Shown piece after piece: positions 20,937 to 29,960 of a DNA stretch of 64,000 nucleotides. The DNA lies in contig JBHGNT010000005.1 of NCBI GenBank assembly GCA_043228905.1, positions 6,138,001 through 6,202,000 on the forward strand. Direction: 5' to 3'. The DNA is from Azolla caroliniana. Lineage: Eukaryota; Polypodiophyta. How positions within the stretch are numbered: the first letter of the stretch is position 1; each line of letters starts with the position of its first letter. The notes under the pieces were generated by a model. The model worked only from the letters and a program-made list of their open reading frames with translations. It did no database searches and had not been told where the DNA came from. A program made the translations under genes and the position numbers.

Positions 20937-23558
20937 ATGGAACCACAAACGCTGTCGGAAGCGGCCAGGAAATGGCTCAGGCAACACGGACTGGATGGGT
21001 TCCTGACCATCATGGAGGCACCACCGCACAGAGAAGCCGATCGGGTCATCAAGGAGCTCGACACGGAAGTCATCACAGAGGAAGCAATCCGTGCGCTAAC
21101 AGGCCTTCCGGAGGGAGGTATTTTTCAGATTGATAACCCATCCTCGGAGCAACTCATCCGATATTTCGGTGAGTACTATGTTGCCGGCAAAGGCTATCGA
21201 ACGCAGGGCGGCGAAGATCCGCTATTCAGGGAGATAGCTCGAGTGCTCCATGAGTACGGCCACGTGTACCCCCGACCCCCTGTCATGCCAAAAAATCGGG
21301 CAGGGATGATCATAGCCACCTATGAAGGGATCAAGGTGGACTGGCCGGTGTTGATTGCAGACGGTTTGTGCACGGCAATCGACATGGTACGAGGAAAGGA
21401 CGGCAAGGAGGGCCGGAAGCTGTGGCATGCCGTAGCTCAGTGGATAACATTGCTCGTGCCGCCGATCGAGACCACTCAGCCAAAGAAGCGGCCAAGATTA
21501 TCGGAAGGAAGCACCTCGAAGCCGGCGTCCAAACGACAGCAGCTGCTGGCGTCGAAGGCGACGAAAGGGAAGAAACGGCTCCCAGAACCGGAGGAGGTGT
21601 CACCGGTCCGACCCGTCAAGATAACCATACGGCGACCGGGACAGAAGGAACCGGAACCCTTGACGGCACAAAAACATGCCGTTACACAGGAAGAGGAAAC
21701 GGAGGAGCCAGAAGAGCACCTCCAACGACGGTCAAGAAGTAGGACCGCCGGGACAGCGGGGGAGCGGTCGTACCCGCGAGAGGAAGAAACGCCCCCAACT
21801 CAACCTGAGCAAACCACAAGGGAGGAACCAGAACCGGTGCGTATGGAACCGGCCTTGTCGACTTCTATAGAAGAAGTCATTCCAACGGTTCCGGAGACGG
21901 CGAGAACCGGAACTCAACAGCCGGCGAGCCCAGCCAGCACACACGGCGGCCAAGGAGTAGAACCAGAACGGCATATGCAGGCACTCAGGCCAGACAATTC
22001 CACAGTGAATGAGCCGACCCGACCAGTACAGCAGCAAGGCACCAGTAGCATGTGGCTACGGTGGGTAGGCGAGCAAATCGCCGGAGCGGTCGAGTATATA
22101 GAGGCGGAGGAGAGAGCGCACCAGGAACGGTTGCTCGTCACAACCGTAGATCTAGAGACGGCGCGGTCCAGAATCTGGAGCTTTGAACAAGACTTGGACA
22201 GGGTCACAAGGGAAATGGCTCAATTGGCTTTGACAACACAAGTCCAAGCACCGGTGACTCCGGGCAATGTACAGAATAAAGCGGCAGATCAACCTGTACA
22301 TAGCAATCAGACCCCGACAACGGAAACCGTTCCGGAGAGAAATGCGGCACGAGCCCAAGAGCTTGCGGACTTAAAGGATGAGCTAGCTGCCCAAGAAGCG
22401 CTGAGGAGCCGCGAAAGAGAGTTGAAGACGGCAGCGGAGGCAGAACTGAAAAAGACTGCTGAGAAGCTACGCTTGGCCGAGGAGAGCTTACGAAAAGGCC
22501 ACCAAGCGTACGACCAGCTCAAGGAGGAGAAGGAGAAAATGCTGCAAGAGAAGGACAGGCTCCGGAGAAACGCCGAAACGGAAGTAGAGCGCCTGAAAGA
22601 GGAACTCCGGCAGGTAAAGGATCGGGAGGACCGGAACCATCGCCAGATCAACGGCAAGCTCAAACAAAAAACGGAGGAATTTGAGAAATTGCACCGGGAG
22701 TATAAACGGTTGCAAACGGAGCACAAGGAACGGACGGATGAGCTCCGGCAAGCAGTTGATCGGACCGCAACCGCATTCGCCAAGGAACAAGCGGAAACCA
22801 GAAGACGGTTGGAAGAGGCGGAGAAGGTTCGGACAGAGCTCCTTAGGCAACATCAGGCGGAAAAAGAAAGAGCGGCGGAGGTACTGCAGAGGCTGCAAAC
22901 GACATATCAAGGGCAGCTGACGCGCTACAGAGAGCAGGCGGAGGATACGGCTAATCTCATCAAGCAGTTGAAGGAGGAGCGACAAGTTGTGGAAAGCAGA
23001 GCGCAAATGGGAGCAAGTCGCATCCAGGATATCATGCGGGCCTGGTTGAACCAGACCAAGAGCTTGATTGACAACGGTTCCGTCAAATGGTGGACCAAGT
23101 GGGCCACGAACGCGGCGGAACTCCAATTGCTCCGGGCCGACGTAGAGAACCGGCGGAAGGAGGGAGATGATTGCTATATGCTGAATTCCGAAGACTTCAC
23201 CGGCATAAGAGATGAGCTGGCCGAAGACTTTCAAGCCTTGGCAGAGGACCAACTAGAGCAAGTTCGGCAACTTGTAACTCAGCTGGACGACGACAGGCTG
23301 GAGGCGCATATCCAGTTTGAAAGCTACGAGAGGTCCCGGATCCGGGAAGAGAAAGCACGAGAACCGGTTACGGTCAACCTCAGTGATGAGGAACCGGTAC
23401 TGGAAGGAGACCGGACCGGAAGCAGTCAAACGGAGATGCCGGAGTCAGAGAAACAAACGGAGCAGCCGCCTATAGAGCAGCCGGAGCAGCCTCAGTCCCA
23501 ACCGCAACCACAGCAGCAGCAGCAAGCACAGCCGCAACAACCACAACCGGAAGAATAA
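20937..23558 (+). CDS. large coiled-coil protein (ORF2) occupying the pol position of the Gypsy-type element
   Basis: 873 codons from MEPQTLSEAARKW to a C-terminus rich in Gln/Pro (about 808-873). The frame is open further upstream (to 20559, overlapping the protease end), but ATG at 20937 follows a pyrimidine-rich leader and is the best start. Residues 1-178 look globular (LTGLPEGGIFQIDNPSSEQL, FREIARVLHEYGHVYPRP, WHAVAQWITLLVPP). About 178-380 is a low-complexity Pro/Glu/Arg/Thr linker. About 381-435 and 467-697 are strong heptad-like coiled coils rich in Glu, Arg, Lys, Gln and Leu. No RT, integrase, RNase H, chromodomain or membrane segment is visible. Extra ORFs with similarly vague N-terminal domains are known from Tat/Ogre-type elements and 'putative plant transposon protein' families, but I cannot confirm a link. 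A structural or trafficking role is only inference. Confidence 0.8.
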   Translation: MEPQTLSEAARKWLRQHGLDGFLTIMEAPPHREADRVIKELDTEVITEEAIRALTGLPEGGIFQIDNPSSEQLIRYFGEYYVAGKGYRTQGGEDPLFREIARVLHEYGHVYPRPPVMPKNRAGMIIATYEGIKVDWPVLIADGLCTAIDMVRGKDGKEGRKLWHAVAQWITLLVPPIETTQPKKRPRLSEGSTSKPASKRQQLLASKATKGKKRLPEPEEVSPVRPVKITIRRPGQKEPEPLTAQKHAVTQEEETEEPEEHLQRRSRSRTAGTAGERSYPREEETPPTQPEQTTREEPEPVRMEPALSTSIEEVIPTVPETARTGTQQPASPASTHGGQGVEPERHMQALRPDNSTVNEPTRPVQQQGTSSMWLRWVGEQIAGAVEYIEAEERAHQERLLVTTVDLETARSRIWSFEQDLDRVTREMAQLALTTQVQAPVTPGNVQNKAADQPVHSNQTPTTETVPERNAARAQELADLKDELAAQEALRSRERELKTAAEAELKKTAEKLRLAEESLRKGHQAYDQLKEEKEKMLQEKDRLRRNAETEVERLKEELRQVKDREDRNHRQINGKLKQKTEEFEKLHREYKRLQTEHKERTDELRQAVDRTATAFAKEQAETRRRLEEAEKVRTELLRQHQAEKERAAEVLQRLQTTYQGQLTRYREQAEDTANLIKQLKEERQVVESRAQMGASRIQDIMRAWLNQTKSLIDNGSVKWWTKWATNAAELQLLRADVENRRKEGDDCYMLNSEDFTGIRDELAEDFQALAEDQLEQVRQLVTQLDDDRLEAHIQFESYERSRIREEKAREPVTVNLSDEEPVLEGDRTGSSQTEMPESEKQTEQPPIEQPEQPQSQPQPQQQQQAQPQQPQPEE

Positions 23559-23658
23559 TTGGAAACTCTGGAACAAGATATTTTGGACAATTTGGGTGAA
23601 CGATGAAGGGGCCAAGAAGGGTTCGACGTACAAGGTACTGTCCCACGGGCGTGCCATG

Positions 23659-24077
23659 TGTTACCGGCCGGCAAGGAGTCCAAAATACGGAGTGAAGGAG
23701 TTAATTAAGTATGGTTGTAAATAAGCATAGTGTGGACGGACGGACTGGAAACGGTATGCCGTTCCAGATCCGGACGGATCCCGAATAGGTGCGATAGGCA
23801 CCGTTTTGTACTACGGGCCGGAAACCTATTTAAAGGCCCGGACCCCATTGTAATCGCAGCGGATAATTAATAGAGCATATGGTGTTTATACTTCTGTGTT
23901 GATGTCCGTTCTTTACTTACTGTCATATCTTACGCGTGTAATTAACTAAAGCACTCTAATCGTGTAACCTACGTAAGTCGGTGTAATCGTTGAATCTTAA
24001 TCCTATACCGTAATCACCCTTTGGTGAAGTGTCTCCGTGACACCTTGTGTTAGGCCTTGTCCGGTCAGAGAATAACA
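23659..24077 (+). repeat. right LTR of the Gypsy-type element
   Basis: 419 bp matching 17744-18162 with about three substitutions. The target duplication CAAAC follows at 24078-24082. Confidence 0.95.
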
Positions 24078-24082
24078 CAAAC

Positions 24083-24262
24083 ACCCATTGAAACGAGAAC
24101 TTTGAGATCCCAAATTGCATATATAAATGTTGAGGCATATCATGATATTGGACAAGTGATAGTTAACATGCTATGTGATTTGTTCCAATGACATAGCTCA
24201 AAAGAAACACATTCCATCGACGATCTCTTCCTTTCTGCACATCCCAAGGGTAATCGCTTGAC
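24083..24262 (-). pseudogene. LINE zinc-binding (zf-RVT-like) remnant, part 1, between the two LTR elements
   Basis: On the minus strand this reads MVKRLPLGCAERKR and then CVSFELCHWNKSHSM with a following C. This is the C..C...H....C pattern of the reverse-transcriptase zinc-binding region and continues the WR segment at 29824-29960 once the copia insertion is ignored. The LPLG motif recurs in the related fragment near 56060. It is decayed and truncated by the Gypsy-type insertion on the other side. Confidence 0.5.
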
Positions 24263-24267
24263 CATAA
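24263..24267. repeat. target-site duplication CATAA (left)
   Basis: CATAA precedes the copia element and recurs at 29819-29823 on its other side. Confidence 0.9.
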
Positions 24268-24354
24268 TGTTGGAAGAGACAAGGCCGTCAATGCGGAAGA
24301 TCAAGAAGCATTCGATTAGGGTTGAGTACCCGCGTATGATAGTTTCTGAGATCG

Positions 24355-24428
<74 letters not shown>

Positions 24429-24613
24429 ACAAAAGACTCTTTCTATTCAATAGAAAACAATAATACAACCAACCTTGCAAAAAGGTTACAAGGTCACTTT
24501 ATATAGTGACCGACTTAGGGCAACTACCCTTTATGCTAATTACACAAATGGCCCAAACTTGAGCTATACAAAGGGATAGTGTGAATACGTCCATTATACA
24601 CTTGTATTCGACA
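24268..24613 (-). repeat. 3' LTR of the copia element, with TATA box inside an inverted repeat
   Basis: 346 bp. A (GA)n tract at about 24358-24427 accounts for most of the length difference from the other LTR. The TATA-like core is flanked by a perfect 7-bp inverted repeat, GGTCACT (24492-24498) and AGTGACC (24505-24511). A second perfect inverted repeat, TTTCTATT-C-AATAGAAA, lies at 24440-24456. Confidence 0.92.
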
Positions 24614-24621
24614 CTCCCCCG
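24614..24621 (-). other. polypurine tract
   Basis: CGGGGGAG on the element strand, immediately upstream of the 3' LTR, the standard priming site for plus-strand synthesis. Confidence 0.75.
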
Positions 24622-24806
24622 TAATGGGCGTATACATGGGTTATCTAAGATTACAGGTATAATCCTAGGTTCTCGGACATATCAGTTTTGTTCGAGTCGG
24701 CAAGGTCCGAAGGCAGAAGACCGAACTGGTCGGGTCGGAAGAGTTGAAGCCGATCATTAAGGAACTGATGTCGGTTGTCGGAAATCACCCTGCGCTGTGT
24801 CCGGCT

Positions 24807-25660
24807 CTAACCGGACTGGTTTGTCATTACGCCCATCTGATGCCGAAGAGACCGAAAGCGGTCTGCCGAAAAACACTTGGTCATTCCATCTGCGACATTG
24901 TCGGTTGTGGATATTTTCTCTAGACCGATTTTCCATGAAATGACGCAGTCCCGAACGAAGTGATATCGAACGTCGATATGTTTGGAGGCGTTGTGGTGAA
25001 CCGGATTTTTCGACAGGGCAACAACACCTTGACTGTCGCTATAGACAACTGGGGCCGAGTCATGGTCGACTTGCCGAAACGTGTGTGCCAGCCGGCCGAG
25101 CCACAAAGCTTCTTTTGCAGCGTCGGACGCAACTACATATTCTGCTTCGGTCGTTGAGGTCGCTGTGCACTCCTGAAGTTTCGACTTCCACGAAATTGCT
25201 CCATTGCCGAATTTGAAGCAGTATCCAGTTGTTGATTTCCGACTGTCTATACAGCCGGCGAAATCCGAGTCGGTGTAACCGACTACGCCTGAGGTTCGGT
25301 TCGGACCGAAAAGAATGCCGTGGTCTTTTGTGCCAGCCAGATATCTGAACACATGCTTGACTGCGTTCCAATGCGATCGGCCAGGATTGTGCATAAATCT
25401 GCTAACGACTCCTACGGCATGAGAGATATCAGGCCGTGTCGCGACCATCAGGTACATAAGGGAGCCGACTGCCGGTGCATACGGTACCGACTTCATATCT
25501 TCCCCCTCCGAGCCGGATGTCGGGCAGTCTCGCTGAGAGAGCCGAAGATTCATGGGGAGCGGGGTTGAAGCAGATTTGGCTGATTGCATGTTGAAGCATT
25601 CCAAGACACGTCCGATATAGTCGGTCTGAGATAAAAAAAGATGTCGTTTATCGCGATGCC
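24807..25660 (-). CDS. copia polyprotein, C-terminal part (end of RT and RNase H) after a frameshift
   Basis: Continues the polyprotein in a different frame after about 25655, starting at the RDKRHLFLSQTDYIGRVL segment. It contains RT-connection motifs (SLMYLMVATRPDI), RNase H (GYTDSDFAGCIDSRKSTTGY, then TEAEYVVASDAAKEALWL) and the terminal VADGMTKCFSADRF equivalent of the copia ADI-TK-L motif, and stops at 24807. It has no start codon of its own in this role; the frame upstream of 25660 is a shadow of the main ORF. Confidence 0.85.
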
Positions 25661-28600
25661 GAGTATGTGTCGTGCCGGACCGAGGTCCTTCATGGCAAAC
25701 TTCAACCGCAGTTGCCGAATGAGATCGGCAAGTTCGCCCGCGTGGCGTCCAGAAATTAGCATGTCGTCCACGTAAATGATGAGGAAGATGGGTGATCCAT
25801 CTTGAGCTGTGGTGGTAAAGAGACAATGGTCCTCATCGTTTTTTGAGAAGCCGATCGATTGGATGAAGTCATCGAACTTCTTGTACCATTGTCGCGGTGC
25901 CTGTTTGAGGCCGTATAGACTCTTCCGGAGTCGGCAGACTAGATGTTCTTGGCCAGTTGCCACGAAGCCTTTTGGCTGCTCCACATAAATTTCCTCTTCA
26001 AGATCACCATGGAGGAAGGCTGTTTTGACATCTAGCTGAATCAGCTCCAAGTTGTCGGCTGCCACTACGCCGAGTAGAAAACGAAGGGTTGTCATTTTCA
26101 CCACTGGTGAAAAAATCTCGTCGAAGTCGACGCCATATTCTTGTCGGAAGCCCTTCGCAACTAATCTGGCCTTGTACTTTGGGGTGGTCGAATCAGACGT
26201 CTCTTTTAGTCGATAAATCCACTTGCAAGGAAGAGCACGTCGATTCTTAGGTAGTTCGACCAGATCCCAAGTCTTGTTTGCCCGAATGGAGTGCATTTCC
26301 GACTCCATCGCCAGATGCCAGATGGCTGAATCGACGGATGTCGATGCTTCTTCGTAAGACGTCGGTTCGCCGGCGTCGGTGAAGAAAATTCCAGGAGAAT
26401 ACCTCTCCGGAGGTTGCGACAGTCTCTCGGATCGTCGGGGTATGACTGGACTGGTCGTATCGGGTATCGAGGTCGGATGGTCCGAAAGCGAATTATTCTG
26501 CTGTGCCGAGTCGGAGTTGTCCGAGTCGGTAGTGTAAGGTTCAGCTACCCGTGAAGCTGACCGTGTGTTAAGAGCGGGGCCTTCTTGAAGGGTCGGCACA
26601 TCGGAAAATGTTACCCTTCGGACTTCGATCGGTTTTTCGATTGATGGATTCATAGCCGACTCGTTGAACACAACGTCCGAACTTCGAACGATTTGTCTGC
26701 GTTCGGGGTCCCAGAGTCGGTATCCCATTTCGCCGTCTGATCCATATCCAAGGAAAATGCATTTCCTGGACCGAGGTGCAAGTTTTCGGCGATCTTCTTT
26801 CGGAATAAGGGCGTACGCCTCGCATCCGAAGATCCTCAGCTTGTCGTAATTCGGCTTACTGCCGATCCATAGTTCCTGAGGAATTTGAAGTCCTAGAGGT
26901 CTGCTTGGCGACATATTGATTATGTGTACTGCCGTGAGTAGAGCCTCTGCCCAGAAGCCATCCGACAGTCCGGAGTGTTGGAGCATGGAAACTATCCGTT
27001 CTTGGATTGTCCGATTCATTCGTTCTGCAATCCCGTTTTGCTCCGGACTGTGTGGTGCCGTAAATTCACGTCGGATGCCGCGTTGTCGGCAGAATTTGAC
27101 GAATTCTTCTGATTTGAACTCTCCCCCATTGTCTGTCCGAAAGCATTTCAGTTTTCGGTCAGTTTGATTTTCTACCATAGCGAGCCAATCGGAGAAGATC
27201 GAGAAGACACGATCTTTGGTGCGAATTGGATAAGCCCACACCTTTCGAGTCGAATCGTCAATAAAACTGACGAAGTAAGAGGCACCGCCAAGAGACTGAT
27301 GCGGTATTGGGCCACAGACGTCCGAGTGGACTAAATCGAGAGGTCTCGTTTCTCTTGGTGCTGATGTCGGGTGTGATGCGGCTGCTTGTTTGCCGTACTG
27401 GCAATGCTCGCAGAATTGATGGTCGGAGAAGGAGAGTTTAGGGATGTATCCGGCTCTAGATAGGTGCGTAATGCCGGCCTTGCTGAGGTGTCCTAATCTT
27501 CTGTGCCATAGTGAGGACACAGGAATATCCACCAAAAACAGGTTACCCTCTCTGAGCGTAACATGTAACGGATACAGTGAGTGTATCTTGGGTCCTCTAG
27601 CAAGCAGGAGGTTCCCCCTGTGGAGTGTCCACCCTCCCGAAGAGAAACCGGCACGAATGCCGTCTTCATCTAGTTGTCCGACTGAGATCAATGGCCTCGA
27701 GAGCTCGGGTACATGTCGGACATTGTGAAGTACAAGTGTAGAGCCACCTGCAAGGTTGAGCTCTACTGTGCCGATTCCGATGATGTCACAGTGTTGTGAG
27801 TTGCCGACTCGAACTAAGTCGGAGTGACGGATCGTATATTGCCGAAATTGGGATCTATGAGGAGTCACGTGAAATGACGCGCCCGAATCCAAGAGCCATG
27901 TGCTCGATTCTTCAGTCGTGAGCAGAACTTCTGATCCGACTGGATTTTCGATTGACAGTATATTCGGGTCGTTTGGTAGCACATCAGCTGAGAAGCTGAC
28001 GTAATTGATCTCCTCATGCCGGCCACTCTTCTTGTTGTTCTTGTTCTTGAGTGCGCGGCAGTCGGCTTTGATGTGTCCGGGTTTCTTGCAATAGTTGCAG
28101 ATTCGGTTGTCCCGTGACTGGCTCCGTCTTCGCTGGTTGTTCGGCGGTCGTGAGGAATCTCTTCCTCGTATGTTCGATCGGTCTGTCGAACCTTGTACTA
28201 CATAAGCGTCGTCTGTTGAGTCTTTGGCGAAAGACTTTCTCCGAGCTGCTTCGGTCAGGATTGCGCTCGTGACTTCGGAGTATTTAACAGCCGTGGTTGA
28301 CGCGTTGCACACGGTTGTGACGAAAGTTTCCCATGATGAGGGAAGGCTACTCATGAGTATCATTGCTCTGAGTTCATCCTCGATTGCCGTCCCCTGAGAT
28401 GAGATTTGGGAGCTTATGCTTTCGTACTCATTGAGGTGTGCTTGAACCGAATCAGATTCTTTCATCCGCAAGTTGTAGAGGCGCCGGATCAGAAACATCT
28501 TCGTTGCGGCGACCTTCTTTTCGTAAGTGTCCGACAGTGTTTTCCACAGTTCGAATGCTGTCGTACACGATTGCACCGTAAAATATACCGATTCCGATAG

Positions 28601-28804
28601 GTGCATCCGAATCGTGGCGCGGACGATTCTGTCCAGCTTCTGCCACTCAATTGGTTTGTATCCTTCTGGAGGTTCTTCATTTTCGATGGGATCGATTTGC
28701 CCCTTGACTATGAGATAGTCCTGCATTTGCTCCTTCCAGAAGTTGAAGTTCGATCCATCGAACTTTCGTAGACTCATTTCTGACGAGCCGGATGTTGATG
28801 CCAT
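25550..28804 (-). CDS. copia gag-protease-integrase-reverse transcriptase polyprotein (frameshifted)
   Basis: ATG at 28804. Gag with DUF4219/UBN2-like core (SNFNFWKEQMQDYL, FELWKTLSDTYE) is followed by a CCHC knuckle CNYCKKPGHIKADC (about 28060-28105) and protease with WLLDSGASFHVTP. Integrase has the HHCC region (HRRLGHLSKAG, FCEHCQYGKQ) and the catalytic stretches SDVCGP, RTDNGGEF and PEQNGIAERMNR. A proline-rich spacer precedes RT, which has FLHGDLEEEIYVEQP and the catalytic YVDD at 25763-25774. The frame leaves the RT sequence after HILGIAI near 25655; the remaining codons to 25550 are out of frame. A net loss of one base (or a slightly larger deletion of equivalent phase) explains it, so this copy probably cannot make full pol unless frameshifting occurs. 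Confidence 0.92.
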   Translation of the reverse strand: MASTSGSSEMSLRKFDGSNFNFWKEQMQDYLIVKGQIDPIENEEPPEGYKPIEWQKLDRIVRATIRMHLSESVYFTVQSCTTAFELWKTLSDTYEKKVAATKMFLIRRLYNLRMKESDSVQAHLNEYESISSQISSQGTAIEDELRAMILMSSLPSSWETFVTTVCNASTTAVKYSEVTSAILTEAARRKSFAKDSTDDAYVVQGSTDRSNIRGRDSSRPPNNQRRRSQSRDNRICNYCKKPGHIKADCRALKNKNNKKSGRHEEINYVSFSADVLPNDPNILSIENPVGSEVLLTTEESSTWLLDSGASFHVTPHRSQFRQYTIRHSDLVRVGNSQHCDIIGIGTVELNLAGGSTLVLHNVRHVPELSRPLISVGQLDEDGIRAGFSSGGWTLHRGNLLLARGPKIHSLYPLHVTLREGNLFLVDIPVSSLWHRRLGHLSKAGITHLSRAGYIPKLSFSDHQFCEHCQYGKQAAASHPTSAPRETRPLDLVHSDVCGPIPHQSLGGASYFVSFIDDSTRKVWAYPIRTKDRVFSIFSDWLAMVENQTDRKLKCFRTDNGGEFKSEEFVKFCRQRGIRREFTAPHSPEQNGIAERMNRTIQERIVSMLQHSGLSDGFWAEALLTAVHIINMSPSRPLGLQIPQELWIGSKPNYDKLRIFGCEAYALIPKEDRRKLAPRSRKCIFLGYGSDGEMGYRLWDPERRQIVRSSDVVFNESAMNPSIEKPIEVRRVTFSDVPTLQEGPALNTRSASRVAEPYTTDSDNSDSAQQNNSLSDHPTSIPDTTSPVIPRRSERLSQPPERYSPGIFFTDAGEPTSYEEASTSVDSAIWHLAMESEMHSIRANKTWDLVELPKNRRALPCKWIYRLKETSDSTTPKYKARLVAKGFRQEYGVDFDEIFSPVVKMTTLRFLLGVVAADNLELIQLDVKTAFLHGDLEEEIYVEQPKGFVATGQEHLVCRLRKSLYGLKQAPRQWYKKFDDFIQSIGFSKNDEDHCLFTTTAQDGSPIFLIIYVDDMLISGRHAGELADLIRQLRLKFAMKDLGPARHILGIAINDIFFYLRPTISDVSWNASTCNQPNLLQPRSP

Positions 28805-29476
28805 CAAATTCGGTTTCGGTTGACGAAGCTCGGTTCGGAGTTGACTACGAACCTTGTTGGAGTGCAGCCGGTTGGCTCACCCGATATCGTTCTAGTCGGA
28901 TTTGAACCCGAGTCGGTTCGGCTTCGGATATATGTATTGTTGAACTTGCTCGAATTGACTCCGGTAACTTGAGGGACAGAACCGACTGGTCTTCCCGAAT
29001 GTTGCCGAGTCGGAGTGAGCCCGGTTCGTTTCGGATATATATGCCGAATACCGATTATTGAAACCGATTGTCTGGACCGATTCTGCTTCGGGTGACTACA
29101 GCGACGAGAGAGACGGATCCAACTGATCCTCTCGAATGTCGATCAGCCGGATGAAGCACGAATTGGAGTTGTTGTCTTGAGACCGATCTGCACCGAGTGG
29201 TTACAATGAGCGGCGAGCAGCGTTTGTTGACCTCTTCGGATGCCGTTTAACCGAGTGGAGCACGATCGTGTCAATGTTGCACAAGGGGATTTCACCTCGA
29301 GTGGTTACGATCACAAGGAGCAGAGTACAACCGACTGGCTTACTCCAAGCGAAAATGATCTAACGCGATGAGATGCAAGCCTCGTTTTTCTTCTTCTTCT
29401 CTCTACTTCGAATGACGTAGGAAACCGAATGCTGTGCAGGCGGTGATGACGGCCGACAGCGGGTTGAGGAACCTTC

Positions 29477-29488
29477 GCTCTGATACCA
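29477..29488 (-). other. primer-binding site (initiator tRNA-Met)
   Basis: TGGTATCAGAGC on the element strand, two bases inside the 5' LTR. This is the classic plant copia PBS. Confidence 0.95.
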
Positions 29489-29490
29489 AA

Positions 29491-29578
29491 TGTTGGAAGA
29501 GACAAGGTCGTCAATGCGGAAGATCAAGAAGCATTCGATTAGGGTTGAGTACCCGCGTATGATAGTTTCTGAGATCGT

Positions 29579-29633
<55 letters not shown>

Positions 29634-29818
29634 ACAAAAGAGTCTTTCTATTCAATAGAAAACAATAATACAACTAACCTTGCAAAAAGGTTACAAGGTC
29701 ACTTTATATAGTGACCGACTTAGGGCAACTACCCTTTATGCTAATTACACAAATGGCCCAAACTTGAGCTATACAAAGGGATAGTGTGAATACGTCCATT
29801 ATACACTTGTATTCGACA
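29491..29818 (-). repeat. 5' LTR of the copia element
   Basis: 328 bp, matching 24268-24613 except for a shorter GA tract (about 29584-29632) and about four substitutions. Both inverted repeats seen in the 3' LTR are intact here too (29697-29703 with 29710-29716, and 29645-29661). Confidence 0.95.
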
Positions 29819-29823
29819 CATAA

Positions 29824-29960
29824 CCCCCTCCAAAGAAATACATTAGCTCTAAATGGAAGATGGGATTGTGAACCCATTCTTAGCAAACTATTGCAGTGTA
29901 GTATGAGCTTTCTAATTCCCCACACTCTCATAACCTTTTCCTCCATTTGCTTATACATGT
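29824..29960 (-). pseudogene. LINE zinc-binding (zf-RVT-like) remnant, part 2
   Basis: On the minus strand a frame reads QMEEKVMRVWGIRKLI and then ANVFLWRG, stopping at the copia border. The plus-strand fragment at 55900-56060 has the parallel WMEERVIKIWGFRKLI and KVFIWRVMVGALPLG. The copia element landed between FLWR and the LPLG stretch now at 24083-24262. Confidence 0.6.

Larger units (their letters stand above)
17744..24077 (+). mobile_element. complete non-autonomous Gypsy-type LTR retrotransposon: gag, protease and a large coiled-coil ORF, no RT/IN
   Basis: A 6,334-bp element with 419-bp LTRs at both ends, 5-bp target duplication CAAAC, and TG...CA termini. The LTRs differ at about three bases, so the insertion is recent. 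Inside are gag (18214-19782), an in-frame continuation after a UAG with a zinc knuckle and aspartic protease (to 20676), and an 873-codon frame (20937-23558). No reverse transcriptase, RNase H or integrase motif was found on either strand. The interior is much richer in G+C than the flanking DNA. The purine-rich stretch nearest the right LTR (gaaggggccaagaaggg, about 23603-23619) is about 40 bases away from it, farther than a standard polypurine tract. It resembles TR-GAG elements in keeping gag without pol, but the extra ORF is distinctive. Confidence 0.9.
24268..29818 (-). mobile_element. full-length Ty1/copia retrotransposon, recent insertion
   Basis: A 5,551-bp element on the minus strand. 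Its 5' LTR is 29491-29818 and its 3' LTR is 24268-24613, with TG...CA ends on the element strand and target duplication CATAA. The primer-binding site complementary to initiator tRNA-Met lies at 29477-29488 and a polypurine tract at 24614-24621. Outside the GA tract the LTRs differ at only about four positions. Domain order gag-protease-integrase-RT-RNase H identifies Ty1/copia. One frameshift near 25650 breaks the polyprotein. Confidence 0.95.

Noticed and set aside
18239-23683. Many minus-strand frames, up to 254 codons, opposite gag and ORF2
   Set aside because: They mirror the GC-rich, Glu/Lys/Arg-rich plus-strand frames, are Leu/Ser/Arg-rich low-complexity, and have no recognisable domains.
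25060-27728. Plus-strand frames inside the copia element
   Set aside because: Antisense shadows of pol.
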